Assembly (NCBI GenBank): GCA_035765535.1
Contig: DASTXE010000006.1
Location: 186,001 to 250,000 of the forward strand
Source: Rickettsiales bacterium
GTDB lineage: Bacteria > Pseudomonadota > Alphaproteobacteria > Rickettsiales > JABCZZ01
Reading direction: 5' to 3'
Length of the DNA: 64,000 nt
Shown: positions 8,195-15,989 of the stretch, one piece after another
Layout of the letters: each line of letters opens with the position of its first letter
Position numbering within the stretch: the first letter of the stretch is position 1
Program-made: the position numbers and the translations under genes
The notes under the pieces: model-generated
The model's database searches: none
What the model saw: only the letters and a program-made list of their open reading frames with translations
Told to the model about the DNA's origin: nothing

Positions 8195-8233
8195 AAAAAC
8201 CCGGCCTTGACTTGAATCAAGACCGGGTTTTTT
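8195..8233 (-). terminator. hslV terminator hairpin
   Basis: Inverted repeat AAAAACCCGG (8195-8204) and CCGGGTTTTT (8223-8232), with inner pairs CTTGA/TCAAG, gives a long hairpin with T-runs on both sides. It lies 22 bases after the hslV stop and is likely to end that transcript before the ompW promoter. The loop side contains the FNR-like box described separately. Confidence 0.75.
8207..8220 (-). promoter_or_regulatory. FNR-like box upstream of ompW
   Basis: Read on the minus strand the site is TTGATTCAAGTCAA, one mismatch from TTGAT-N4-ATCAA. A -10-like TATTTA spans 8184-8179 and would place the start of transcription near 8172, so the box centre is at about -41.5. The site is embedded in the stem of the hslV terminator. 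Confidence 0.6.
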
Positions 8234-8254
8234 CTTGAATAACTTTATGAAGCT

Positions 8255-8800
8255 TTAAAGCGTCTCAATCGTAATGTTTTCGTTGGTATAGACGCAGATA
8301 TCGGCCGCTATCTTCATGGATTTACGCACGATTTCTTCTGCGCTGAGCTTGCTGTCAGCCAGTGCGCGGGCTGCGCACAGCGCATAATTTCCGCCCGAAC
8401 CGATGCCGATAATTCCGCCTTCCGGCTCCAGCACGTCCCCCGTGCCGGTAATAACAAGGGAAACGTCCTTATCCGCCACCGCCATCATGGCTTCCAGGCG
8501 GCGCAGATAACGGTCCGTGCGCCAGTCCTTGGCAAGCTCTACGCAAGCGCGTGTCAACTGGCCCGGATGCTTCTCAAGCTTCGCTTCCAGCCGCTCGAAC
8601 AGCGTAAATGCATCAGCCGTCGCCCCAGCAAACCCGGCGATAATCTTGCCATCGGCAAGCCTGCGCACCTTTTTCGCCGTGGATTTAATGACAGTCGCGC
8701 CAAGCGTCACCTGTCCGTCACCGGCAATCACGACTTTACCGTCCTTGCGTACCGAAAGGATCGTCGTGCCGTGCCATAAGCTGTTGCGTGTGTCTTCCAT
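8255..8800 (-). CDS. hslV: ATP-dependent protease peptidase subunit HslV
   Basis: HslV (ClpQ) is the proteolytic ring of the HslUV protease in the cytoplasm. The 181-residue protein has the usual length. Its N-terminal propeptide ends at G11, which leaves catalytic T12 (HG-TTILSVR). The following blocks [13 protein letters not shown] and [17 protein letters not shown] are characteristic, and [16 protein letters not shown] is the conserved C-terminal motif. It is divergent from hisB, a common arrangement in alphaproteobacteria. The usual partner hslU is not adjacent; the next gene downstream is ompW behind a strong terminator, so the ATPase must be encoded elsewhere. Confidence 0.97.
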   Translation of the reverse strand: MEDTRNSLWHGTTILSVRKDGKVVIAGDGQVTLGATVIKSTAKKVRRLADGKIIAGFAGATADAFTLFERLEAKLEKHPGQLTRACVELAKDWRTDRYLRRLEAMMAVADKDVSLVITGTGDVLEPEGGIIGIGSGGNYALCAARALADSKLSAEEIVRKSMKIAADICVYTNENITIETL

Positions 8801-8916
8801 TGTATATAATCCTGAAATTGATTGTAGCTAACTACTATATTTGGTTAGATTTTTATGGATTTCAAGGGCTTTATTTATTATTATGCGCGAATTAATGATT
8901 CTACCGCACAGGATTT

Positions 8917-9504
8917 ATGAGAACCGCAACCGTCGAACGCAACACCAGCGAAACCCAGATCAAAGTCACCGTCAATTTGGACGGCACAGGCAAATATTCC
9001 GTTTCTACGGGCGTCGGCTTCCTTGACCATATGATGGAACAGCTCTCACGCCACAGCCTGATCGACATCACGCTCGAGGCCAAAGGCGACCTGCATATCG
9101 ACTACCACCACATAACCGAGGATGTCGGCATCGCGATCGGTAAGGCTGTGACTAATGCGCTGGGAGAGCGCCGCGGGATTGTACGCTACGGTTCCTCGCT
9201 GATCCCGATGGATGAAACACTGACGCGCGTTGCTCTGGATATTTCCGGCAGGCCCTATTTCATCTGGAAAGTAAATTTCACCAAGCCTAAACTCGGAGAT
9301 ATGGATACAGAACTGTTCCGCGAATGGTTCCAGGCATTTGCATTCAATGCCGGCCTTACGCTGCATGTCGAGAATCTGTACGGCGAGAACAACCACCATA
9401 TCGTGGAATCCTGCTTCAAGGCACTGGCACGCGCACTGCGTGATGCGATTGAGATCGACGCACGCAAGAGCGGCGACATCCCTTCAACTAAGGGTGTTCT
9501 ATAA
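8917..9504 (+). CDS. hisB: imidazoleglycerol-phosphate dehydratase
   Basis: HisB dehydrates imidazole glycerol phosphate to imidazole acetol phosphate in histidine synthesis. At 195 residues it is the monofunctional form without a phosphatase domain. The manganese-binding motifs are present: [11 protein letters not shown] and [12 protein letters not shown] in the first half, [17 protein letters not shown] in the second. It is divergent from hslV. In many alphaproteobacteria hisH, hisA and hisF follow; here holB lies convergent downstream, so the rest of the pathway is elsewhere. Confidence 0.97.
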   Translation: MRTATVERNTSETQIKVTVNLDGTGKYSVSTGVGFLDHMMEQLSRHSLIDITLEAKGDLHIDYHHITEDVGIAIGKAVTNALGERRGIVRYGSSLIPMDETLTRVALDISGRPYFIWKVNFTKPKLGDMDTELFREWFQAFAFNAGLTLHVENLYGENNHHIVESCFKALARALRDAIEIDARKSGDIPSTKGVL

Positions 9505-9516
9505 TTAGTCCTATCG

Positions 9517-9591
9517 TGGATTCGCGAAGGAGCGAAGCGACGACCTCGCAGGGAAGTTCCGGCGGAGCCGGAACGGGGGCAGCGTGCCGCC
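9517..9591. repeat. REP-like palindromic intergenic element
   Basis: Between the convergent hisB and holB genes lies a GC-rich stretch built of short palindromes. The clearest is GTTCCGGC-gga-GCCGGAAC (9556-9574); AGGAGCGAAGCGACGAC precedes it. The style is that of dispersed repetitive extragenic elements. A second copy was not found in the window, so the repeat status is an inference. Confidence 0.4.
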
Positions 9592-9601
9592 ATACAATAA
9601 A

Positions 9602-10663
9602 TTATAAAAATAATCTAAATAGCGTAATCACAGCCTGTTTACGGTCGAGATAGAGATGTTCTGTCTCACCGAAAAGGTTGCCAGCGCGTTCCCACATCTC
9701 CGTCCAGAAATAACCCGGTTTGCTGGCGCGTAAACCCTCAAGCGCTTCGCGCTCACCACTGAACACTTCCCCAGCAAGCCCGTTATCCAGCGCAGCCATA
9801 CGGACAATCAGCCATAGCACCAGACGCTTCAATATCTGCCATTCCGCTTCCGCGTCCTTACGCGCAAACCGCTCCGCGAAGGCATGCAGTTTCAGCGTAT
9901 CGGCCCCGGACAATAATCTCACAACTTCTTCATACAGCTCATCCGCCCTGCCCTGCACCAGCTCCAACGCCACACCGGGAGAAGTGCCCGACAGTAATGC
10001 CCATTTACCGTAATTGCCTTCATCAATCTGCGGTGCGCTACGGCGCATCACATCAGCAAACCCTTGCGCATCCAGCGCGGAAATCCGCAATACACGGCAA
10101 CGCGAGCGTATGGTAGGCAGCAGCGCTCCCGGATTATGGCTGATGAGCAAAATCACGGCCTGTGAAGGAGGCTCTTCCAGCGTCTTTAGCAGCGCATTGG
10201 CGGAATTGCGATTCATGGCTTCGGCACTGTCAATAATGACGACGCGCCATTCGCTCTCCGCAGGCGTATAGGAAAGAAACTCCGGCACGCGACGTATCTG
10301 GTCAATTTTGATGTCATCGCCTTCCAGCACCAGCAGATCCGGATGGCTTCCGGACATCACGCGCCGCGCTGTCGGGTGGTCAGGCGCGATATGCAGGGAT
10401 TCCGGCGGCGGTAATGCATCGCCAAATAATCCGCCTCCGGCATCTTCCCGGTAAGCGAGCAGAAACTTCGCCAGACGATAGGCAAGCGTCGCCTTGCCAA
10501 TACCTTTTTGCCCCGTAATCAGCAACGCGTGAGGCAGGCGCTTCGCATGGATCAGCCCGAGCAGTTGCTGCTCCTGCGCCTTATGTCCGATGACATGGTC
10601 ACCGTACTTGGGATGCAGTGCGAGCACTTCCTCTTCGGTTTCCTGCGTAGCTGTACGTGCCAT
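9602..10663 (-). CDS. holB: DNA polymerase III delta' subunit
   Basis: Delta' is a clamp-loader subunit of the replicative polymerase. The 353-residue protein has an AAA+ fold with GHKAQEQQLLGLI at the start, a Walker-A-like TGQKGIGKATLAYRLAKF, the ISHNPGALLPTIRSRC region containing the SRC motif, and KIDQIRRVPEFLSYTP with the DSAEAMNRNSANALLKTLEE helix typical of HolB. The start codon overlaps the stop of the carbonic anhydrase gene by one base, so translation is probably coupled. Many alphaproteobacteria have holB next to tmk or metG; the pairing with a carbonic anhydrase is less usual. Confidence 0.93.
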   Translation of the reverse strand: MARTATQETEEEVLALHPKYGDHVIGHKAQEQQLLGLIHAKRLPHALLITGQKGIGKATLAYRLAKFLLAYREDAGGGLFGDALPPPESLHIAPDHPTARRVMSGSHPDLLVLEGDDIKIDQIRRVPEFLSYTPAESEWRVVIIDSAEAMNRNSANALLKTLEEPPSQAVILLISHNPGALLPTIRSRCRVLRISALDAQGFADVMRRSAPQIDEGNYGKWALLSGTSPGVALELVQGRADELYEEVVRLLSGADTLKLHAFAERFARKDAEAEWQILKRLVLWLIVRMAALDNGLAGEVFSGEREALEGLRASKPGYFWTEMWERAGNLFGETEHLYLDRKQAVITLFRLFL

Positions 10664-11307
10664 TATTCCTCTGCCAGGGGAGAAAACGTATCCGTCTTGG
10701 CATCATAGGCGATGATAACGCCGGTTTCTATATCAAAATGCCAGGCATGCACGGTAAGCGTCCCCTGCACCACGCGCTCGGCTACCCAGGGGAATCCCAT
10801 GAGATTGGAAAGAGAGGTTTTCAGAGCTTCCAGCTCGCAGCAATGATAACGTTCTTCCGGCGGCAGGTCCTTCACCTTGCTTTTCGCCTGGCTGGCAATA
10901 TCCACCCATTGCGCGATGAAGCTATATTCGCCGTCGAGCGCAACAGGCGCACCATCCAGCAGGCTACGGATACCACCGCAACCGCTATGCCCCATAATCA
11001 CGACATGTTCCACGTTCAGCGTGCCTACGGCGAATTCCAGCGCGGCGCTCGTGCTGTGATGCGTGCCTTTGTCCGGGCGGTAAGGCGGAACGAGGTTGGC
11101 AACGTTGCAGACCTGAAATACTTCGCCAAGTCCCGAACGCATGACAATCGAAGGGTGCACGCGCGAATCGCTGCACGCGATCACCATGACCTTCGGCGAT
11201 TGTCCCTTTGCCGCCTGCTGGCGATATTCTTCAAAACGTTCGCTTGTATATTTACGGTAAAAATTCTTGTAGCCTTGGATCAGGCCTAAGATAGGGCTAT
11301 CTGTCAT
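10663..11307 (-). CDS. can: beta-class carbonic anhydrase
   Basis: The enzyme interconverts CO2 and bicarbonate in the cytoplasm. The 214-residue protein has all beta-class residues: zinc ligands C45, H107 and C110, and the D47-R49 catalytic dyad (CSDSRV, GHSGCGGI). Length and motif order match bacterial Can/CynT-type enzymes. The stop codon overlaps the start of holB by one base. The upstream region of about 350 bases has no gene and probably contains the promoter. Confidence 0.95.
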   Translation of the reverse strand: MTDSPILGLIQGYKNFYRKYTSERFEEYRQQAAKGQSPKVMVIACSDSRVHPSIVMRSGLGEVFQVCNVANLVPPYRPDKGTHHSTSAALEFAVGTLNVEHVVIMGHSGCGGIRSLLDGAPVALDGEYSFIAQWVDIASQAKSKVKDLPPEERYHCCELEALKTSLSNLMGFPWVAERVVQGTLTVHAWHFDIETGVIIAYDAKTDTFSPLAEE

Positions 11308-11655
11308 AATGTATAAACTGCGTTGTAAGTTAATTTAACAAAAACCGCCCCCTCTTCACATAGGAGCCGCAGGCAAGTGGCGGCAATGTAACCACGACCG
11401 TTTCGCATGTAAAGTATTTTGCCAGCCTTTGTCTATTCAAACACTGTATAATAGAAGGAACAACACCAACCACAACCTAGACTCGCATAATTTTGTTGAA
11501 AAATCTCAGCAAAAATGTACTAATTCCTTATTCAACAATGTCTTATATCGAGACTATTAAGATTGTGAAACCTTTTTAATGTAAATATGATACTATTACA
11601 TAACCCTTAAAACCGGCGGCCCTCTGCAGGTAACCGCCATTGACTGCAGATTTTT
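11308..11655. other. AT-rich intergenic region between divergent genes
   Basis: This 348-base region separates carbonic anhydrase (minus) from the TetR gene (plus). It contains a TATAAT at 11447-11452 and a partly palindromic segment at 11580-11600 described separately. CTGCAG occurs twice at 11624 and 11644. I see no convincing coding sequence. A short RNA starting after 11452 is possible but not supported by any recognisable structure. Confidence 0.5.
11580..11600. promoter_or_regulatory. candidate TetR-family operator
   Basis: The outer halves TGTAA (11580-11584) and TTACA (11596-11600) are perfect inverted repeats and some inner bases also match. The element lies about 55 bases before the TetR start and overlaps a possible -10 (TATGAT). 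Its size suits a TetR-type dimer operator, and autoregulation would be typical. No experimental support. Confidence 0.35.
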
Positions 11656-12294
11656 ATGAAACCCAGACGCAATTCCGATAACCGCAAATACAAGGCTATC
11701 CTGAAAGCGGCTATCACGCTCTTCCTGAAGCACGGCTACTCGAAGACATCCATGGATGCCATCGCAAAAGAAGCGGGTGTCACCAAACAAACCGTCTATG
11801 CGCACTATCACAGCAAAGACATGCTGTTTACGGAAATCGTCAGTGAATTATGTAAGAAGCATGCTCCGTCCAAAAGCCTCTGTACCGGAAAGGAACCGGA
11901 CATTGAATGCATGCTGATCAAATTCGGGATGAGCTTTTTGAATATGTTAACCAGCAAGGAAGGACTGGCAACAGTCCGGCTTGTGATCGCTGAGTCACGC
12001 GCACACCCCAAACTTGCACAGCGTTATTATGAAAGCGGCTCACGTAGAATGCTTTCCATTGTAGCGGAATTCCTTGAGCAGCAGAACCAGCTCGGTAATC
12101 TTCACATCCCTGCCCCCCTCAGTGCTGCATCTTATTTCTTTTCGATGTTGAAAGGAACGTACTACGTGCGTATACTCTTCAACATCAAACCATTGCCGTC
12201 ACCACATGAGAAAGAAGTTCACGTGCGCGAAAGCGTCCGTATCTTCATGCGTATCTATGGTGGCAGCAATCCAATGCACACTCATAGCACATGA
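11656..12294 (+). CDS. TetR/AcrR-family transcriptional regulator
   Basis: The 212-residue protein has the classical N-terminal helix-turn-helix (about residues 10-60: AILKAAITLFLKHGYSKTS, then VTKQTVYAHYHSKDMLF). The C-terminal ligand and dimer domain resembles the AefR-like TetR_C group. Its last four bases overlap the start of the downstream hydrolase gene (ATGA), so the two are one transcription unit and the hydrolase or its substrate is probably connected with the regulator. A palindrome at 11580-11600 is a possible autoregulatory site. Confidence 0.9.
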   Translation: MKPRRNSDNRKYKAILKAAITLFLKHGYSKTSMDAIAKEAGVTKQTVYAHYHSKDMLFTEIVSELCKKHAPSKSLCTGKEPDIECMLIKFGMSFLNMLTSKEGLATVRLVIAESRAHPKLAQRYYESGSRRMLSIVAEFLEQQNQLGNLHIPAPLSAASYFFSMLKGTYYVRILFNIKPLPSPHEKEVHVRESVRIFMRIYGGSNPMHTHST

Positions 12295-13208
12295 AAAAAC
12301 TAAAACGCCTGCTGCCGGCGCTGTGCAGCGCAGTGGTTTTGTGCGGGTGCGCGGTAGGGACACAGGTACTGAACCTCACCGCGCCACATGACGGTTACGC
12401 CGTCTACCGCGACATTGCCTACGGAACCGATAAACAACAGCATCTGGATGCATATATTCCCGCCGTGCATGCAGTGGGCAATCCCGTCATGGTCTTTTTC
12501 CACGGTGGAAACTGGCAGCAAGGGAGCAAGAGCGATGATAAGTTCGTTGCACAGACCCTGGCCAGTAAGGGCATCACTGTTGTGATGGCCGATTACCGCC
12601 TCTTTCCGGCAGTTACATTTCCTGACTTTATGACGGACGCAGCACAGGCCGTGGCCTGGGCACACGCGCATATGGACAGCCACACACCAGGCAGTCTCTT
12701 CGTTGCAGGATATGATTCCGGTGCTTATATCGCCGTCATGCTCACGCTCAATCCGCAATACCTGCAATCAGCAGGCGGAAATCCAGGCTGGCTGAAAGGC
12801 GCTATCGGTATCGCAGGCCCCTATGATTTTCTACCCTTCAAGGATCCGAAGGTAAAAGCTATTTTCAGTAAGGTGCCGGAGGCTGACACGCAGCCTGTGA
12901 ATTTCGCGCATGCCAACACACCGCCATTGCTGCTGATAACAGGAGCCGAGGATAGTGAAGTTGCTCCGGACAATTCCATCTATCTCGCAACCAAATTACG
13001 CAAATATGGCAACACAGTGGTGGAAGATGTTTATCCCGGAGTTGGCCATATGGGGATTAAGCTGGCATTCTCGGATTTCTTCCGTAGCAAGGCACCCGTG
13101 CTGGAAGATATCAGCAATTTTATCGCACACGGTTCAAGTGACGTTCAGCCGGCAACTCAGCTGCAACCTGCGCCGGTAAAAAAACCGGAGACCATTAAAA
13201 GACGATAG
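12291..13208 (+). CDS. alpha/beta-hydrolase lipoprotein with Asp at the nucleophile position
   Basis: The 305-residue protein starts with a lipoprotein signal (lipobox LCGC, lipid anchor at C20). The hydrolase fold follows: HGGNW (71-75) forms the oxyanion hole, DYRLFP matches the family, and an acid (near GAEDSEVAPDNS) and histidine (GVGHMG) complete a triad. This BD-FAE/esterase-like group normally has GHSAGA around the nucleophilic serine. Here the motif is GYDSGA, so D142 sits where serine is expected and S143 follows. The enzyme may thus use an aspartate nucleophile, as haloalkane dehalogenases and epoxide hydrolases do, or be inactive or altered. It is coupled to the TetR gene by a 4-base overlap. 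Confidence 0.85.
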   Translation: MKKLKRLLPALCSAVVLCGCAVGTQVLNLTAPHDGYAVYRDIAYGTDKQQHLDAYIPAVHAVGNPVMVFFHGGNWQQGSKSDDKFVAQTLASKGITVVMADYRLFPAVTFPDFMTDAAQAVAWAHAHMDSHTPGSLFVAGYDSGAYIAVMLTLNPQYLQSAGGNPGWLKGAIGIAGPYDFLPFKDPKVKAIFSKVPEADTQPVNFAHANTPPLLLITGAEDSEVAPDNSIYLATKLRKYGNTVVEDVYPGVGHMGIKLAFSDFFRSKAPVLEDISNFIAHGSSDVQPATQLQPAPVKKPETIKRR

Positions 13209-13229
13209 ACCGCTGCGAGCGAATATCTT

Positions 13230-13595
13230 TTAGAGGATGCCGAGTTTGCCGAACTCGCTCTCGAGTTTATCCTGCGTCACCGGTTTGATGATATAGCTGC
13301 TCGCACCATTAATATAGGCGTGGCCGATAAAACTCGGATGTTCGTGGGAGGTACAGATGATAACGGGAACTTCGTCGCCGTTTTCCATGCTGCGTATTTC
13401 TCGCAGCACTTCAAGCCCGTCCATCTCGGGCATTTCCAGATCGAGCAGAAAGCAATCCGGCATGGATGTACGGCATAGAGAGAGTGCCTCCTTGCCTCCG
13501 GCTGCTTCGCTGACGGAAAACCCAAGCCTTGCTACGTAGTTCGTGATGACCTTGCGATCAAAAGGAATGTCGTCCACAACAAGGCAAGTTTTCAT
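13230..13595 (-). CDS. single-domain response regulator (CheY-like)
   Basis: This 121-residue protein is a receiver domain only. The acidic pocket D8/D9, phospho-acceptor D52 (LLDLEMPEMDG), the switch Ser/Thr (IICTS) and the conserved Lys (IIKP) are present, so it should be phosphorylatable. No output domain is attached. No kinase is adjacent; candidates in the window are the hybrid kinases of the 27-36 kb cluster. The target is unknown. Confidence 0.9.
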   Translation of the reverse strand: MKTCLVVDDIPFDRKVITNYVARLGFSVSEAAGGKEALSLCRTSMPDCFLLDLEMPEMDGLEVLREIRSMENGDEVPVIICTSHEHPSFIGHAYINGASSYIIKPVTQDKLESEFGKLGIL

Positions 13596-13862
13596 AAATC
13601 AAAAGCCCCTGAATAATCATATGGGGCGTGCCTCACAACGCAGCCAGGAATCTAACCCGCCAGCCGCACCTTACGCGCATTCAACGCACATAACCCGGAA
13701 AGCAGGCAACCGTTCCAACTTTACTGCAGGAAGGCAACGCCCCTAACCCGTAATAATAGCATATCATAACTTGAAATGCACCTTTTAATAGGTTATGGCG
13801 CCGCCCTATTGTGGTACAAAACCACGCTCTGCAACGAATAAAGTATATTTTCCGCAAGCATA
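13596..13862. other. intergenic region without recognised gene
   Basis: This stretch lies between the single-domain response regulator and the end of gltA, both on the minus strand. It presumably contains the promoter of the regulator. I see no convincing coding sequence or RNA gene; an open frame of 67 codons on the plus strand overlaps the start of the regulator gene and has no good ribosome site. Confidence 0.45.
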
Positions 13863-13894
13863 AAGGGTATTCCACTTGCAAGCGGAACACCCTT
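13863..13894 (-). terminator. gltA terminator hairpin
   Basis: Inverted repeat AAGGGTATTCC (13863-13873) and GGAACACCCTT (13884-13894) with one mismatch lies eight bases after the gltA stop. On the minus strand it is followed by TTTA, so a weak intrinsic terminator is likely. Confidence 0.65.
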
Positions 13895-13902
13895 AAACAC
13901 TA

Positions 13903-15186
13903 TTATTTACGCTGTTCGAGCGGAACGAAAGCACGTTCTGCATGGCCCGAATAGAGCTGGCGCGGACGGCCAATCTTCTGTTTCGGGTCTTCAATCATTT
14001 CTTTCCACTGCGCAACCCAGCCAACGGTACGGGCCAGTGCGAACAATGGTGTGAACATCTGCGAAGGGATACCCATGGCGCGGTAAATGATACCGGAATA
14101 GAAATCCACGTTCGGGTACAGCTTGCGATCCACGAAGTATTTATCTTCAAGCGCAATACGCTCCAGCTCCATCGCAATACCGAGCAGCGGTTCGTCCTGT
14201 TTGCCGAGTTCCGCCAGTACTTCGTAGCATGCTTTGCGCAATACTGCCGCGCGCGGATCGTAGTTCTTGTAAACGCGGTGACCAAAGCCCATCAGTTTAT
14301 AACGCTTGTCTTTCACACCGGCGATGAAGTCAGGAATCTTATCCTTGCTGCCGATTTCAAGCAGCATATTAATCACTGCTTCATTTGCACCGCCATGCGC
14401 GGGCCCCCAAAGCGAAGCAATGCCAGCACCGATACACGCGAACGGATTCGCTCCCGATGAACCGGCAAGACGCACCGTCGAGGTGGAAGCATTCTGTTCA
14501 TGGTCTGCATGCAGGATAAAAATCTTGTCGATCGCGCGTGCCAGAACCGGATTCACCACATACGGTTCGCTTGGATTGGAGAACATCATATACAGAAAGT
14601 TTTCCGAGAAGCTCAGACGATTCTGCGGATAGACGAACGGCTGGCCGATGGAGTATTTATACGCCATTGCGCACAGTGTCGGCATCTTGGCAATCATACG
14701 CATCGCTGCAATTTCGCGGTGCTCAGGATTATTGATGTCCAGACTGTCATGATAGAACGCGGAAAGCGAGGCAACTGCACCTACGAGAATCGCCATCGGG
14801 TGCGAACGGCGCGGAAAACCGCGATACATGAACTGAAGCTGTTCATGCACAAGCGTGCGATGCGTTATCTTGTCGATAAAATCCTTTTTCTGGGCAGGAT
14901 TTGGCAGCTCCCCGTGCAGCAGCAGGTAGCATACTTCCGGAAAATCGCTCTTTTCCGCGAGATCCGCAATGTTGTAACCGCTGTAGCGCAGGATGCCTTC
15001 ATCCCCGTCAATAAAGGTAATGCGGGAATCGCATGAAGCGGTAGACAGGAAACCCGGGTCGTACGTGAAGTAACCTGACTCGCTGTATAATTTGCTGATG
15101 TCGATAACCTTCGGTCCTTCCGAACCATGCAGGATTGGAAACTCGAATGTTTTATCACCAATGGTGAGCTTTGCTGTCTCTGACAT
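13903..15186 (-). CDS. gltA: citrate synthase
   Basis: GltA condenses oxaloacetate and acetyl-CoA to citrate, the entry step of the TCA cycle. The protein has 427 residues, usual for the type II hexameric enzyme. The active-site histidines lie in [12 protein letters not shown] and [15 protein letters not shown], and the catalytic aspartate in YPNVDFYSG. The N-terminal [20 protein letters not shown] block is typical of proteobacterial GltA. It is followed by its own hairpin terminator; plsC lies upstream on the same strand with a 40-base gap. Confidence 0.98.
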   Translation of the reverse strand: MSETAKLTIGDKTFEFPILHGSEGPKVIDISKLYSESGYFTYDPGFLSTASCDSRITFIDGDEGILRYSGYNIADLAEKSDFPEVCYLLLHGELPNPAQKKDFIDKITHRTLVHEQLQFMYRGFPRRSHPMAILVGAVASLSAFYHDSLDINNPEHREIAAMRMIAKMPTLCAMAYKYSIGQPFVYPQNRLSFSENFLYMMFSNPSEPYVVNPVLARAIDKIFILHADHEQNASTSTVRLAGSSGANPFACIGAGIASLWGPAHGGANEAVINMLLEIGSKDKIPDFIAGVKDKRYKLMGFGHRVYKNYDPRAAVLRKACYEVLAELGKQDEPLLGIAMELERIALEDKYFVDRKLYPNVDFYSGIIYRAMGIPSQMFTPLFALARTVGWVAQWKEMIEDPKQKIGRPRQLYSGHAERAFVPLEQRK

Positions 15187-15226
15187 TACTTCCTCCTTGA
15201 ATTCTATAACCTATCGGCCACAGAAC

Positions 15227-15928
15227 CTAGAGTTTTTGGCATGCATCTTCAATGACATTTTGCAATTTCGCCAGAAAATCGCGATTTTTCATACCGGGTG
15301 TGATATTTTCTAAAAATTCGATGACGATTACGCCCGGTTTTTTTACAAATGCATTTTTAGACCAGAATTTTCCCGAATTGAGAGCCACCGGTACAACGGG
15401 AATTCCCAGGTTCTGATAAATAGCCGCCACGCCCGGATGATAAACCGCCGTTGCGCCGGGAGCCGTACGCGTGCCTTCCGGAAAGATAACGATCGGGCGG
15501 CCTTCAGCAGCCCTGCGCTTTGCCTCACGCAGCATATGCTTCATGGCGGAAGCGCCTGCCTTGCGGTTGATATAGATATTCTTCAGCAGGATCAGATACC
15601 ATCCGAACACCGGGAAGAACAACAATTCCCGCTTCAGCACATAAGCCGGGCGCTCGAGCAATATCCAGTATACGACCGTATCCCACGCGGACTGGTGTTT
15701 GGAAGCAATGATGGCAGCGCCTTTGGGCATATGCTCGCGTCCGCGCACTTCATACGTTATGCCGCACAGCACCTTAAGCATCCATAATGTTCCCAGTCCC
15801 CACAGCCGTGCAACGGTAAATACTGCCGGAGGATAGACAAGTGCAAAGGGCAATCCGCAAAGCCCCAATACAAGAATCAGAATCCAGAAGCCTGCATTGA
15901 AAATAGCGGAGCGTATAACCATAAACAC
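15227..15928 (-). CDS. plsC: 1-acyl-sn-glycerol-3-phosphate acyltransferase
   Basis: PlsC acylates lysophosphatidic acid to phosphatidic acid at the inner membrane. The 233-residue protein has an N-terminal membrane segment (about 10-35), the catalytic H-x4-D motif in SKHQSAWDT, the FPEGTR substrate motif and VPVALNSG. Length and motif spacing match the family. It lies upstream of gltA on the same strand; co-transcription is possible because only 40 bases separate them, and no terminator is visible between. Confidence 0.92.
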   Translation of the reverse strand: MFMVIRSAIFNAGFWILILVLGLCGLPFALVYPPAVFTVARLWGLGTLWMLKVLCGITYEVRGREHMPKGAAIIASKHQSAWDTVVYWILLERPAYVLKRELLFFPVFGWYLILLKNIYINRKAGASAMKHMLREAKRRAAEGRPIVIFPEGTRTAPGATAVYHPGVAAIYQNLGIPVVPVALNSGKFWSKNAFVKKPGVIVIEFLENITPGMKNRDFLAKLQNVIEDACQKL

Positions 15929-15989
15929 CTTGGCAGATTAAATAACTGTTTCTGTTTATGGGGAAACTACCGCGCGATGGCAAGTAATA

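Noticed and set aside
11308..11655. Small RNA gene after the TATAAT at 11447
   Set aside because: No matching -35, no terminator and no conserved structure could be seen.
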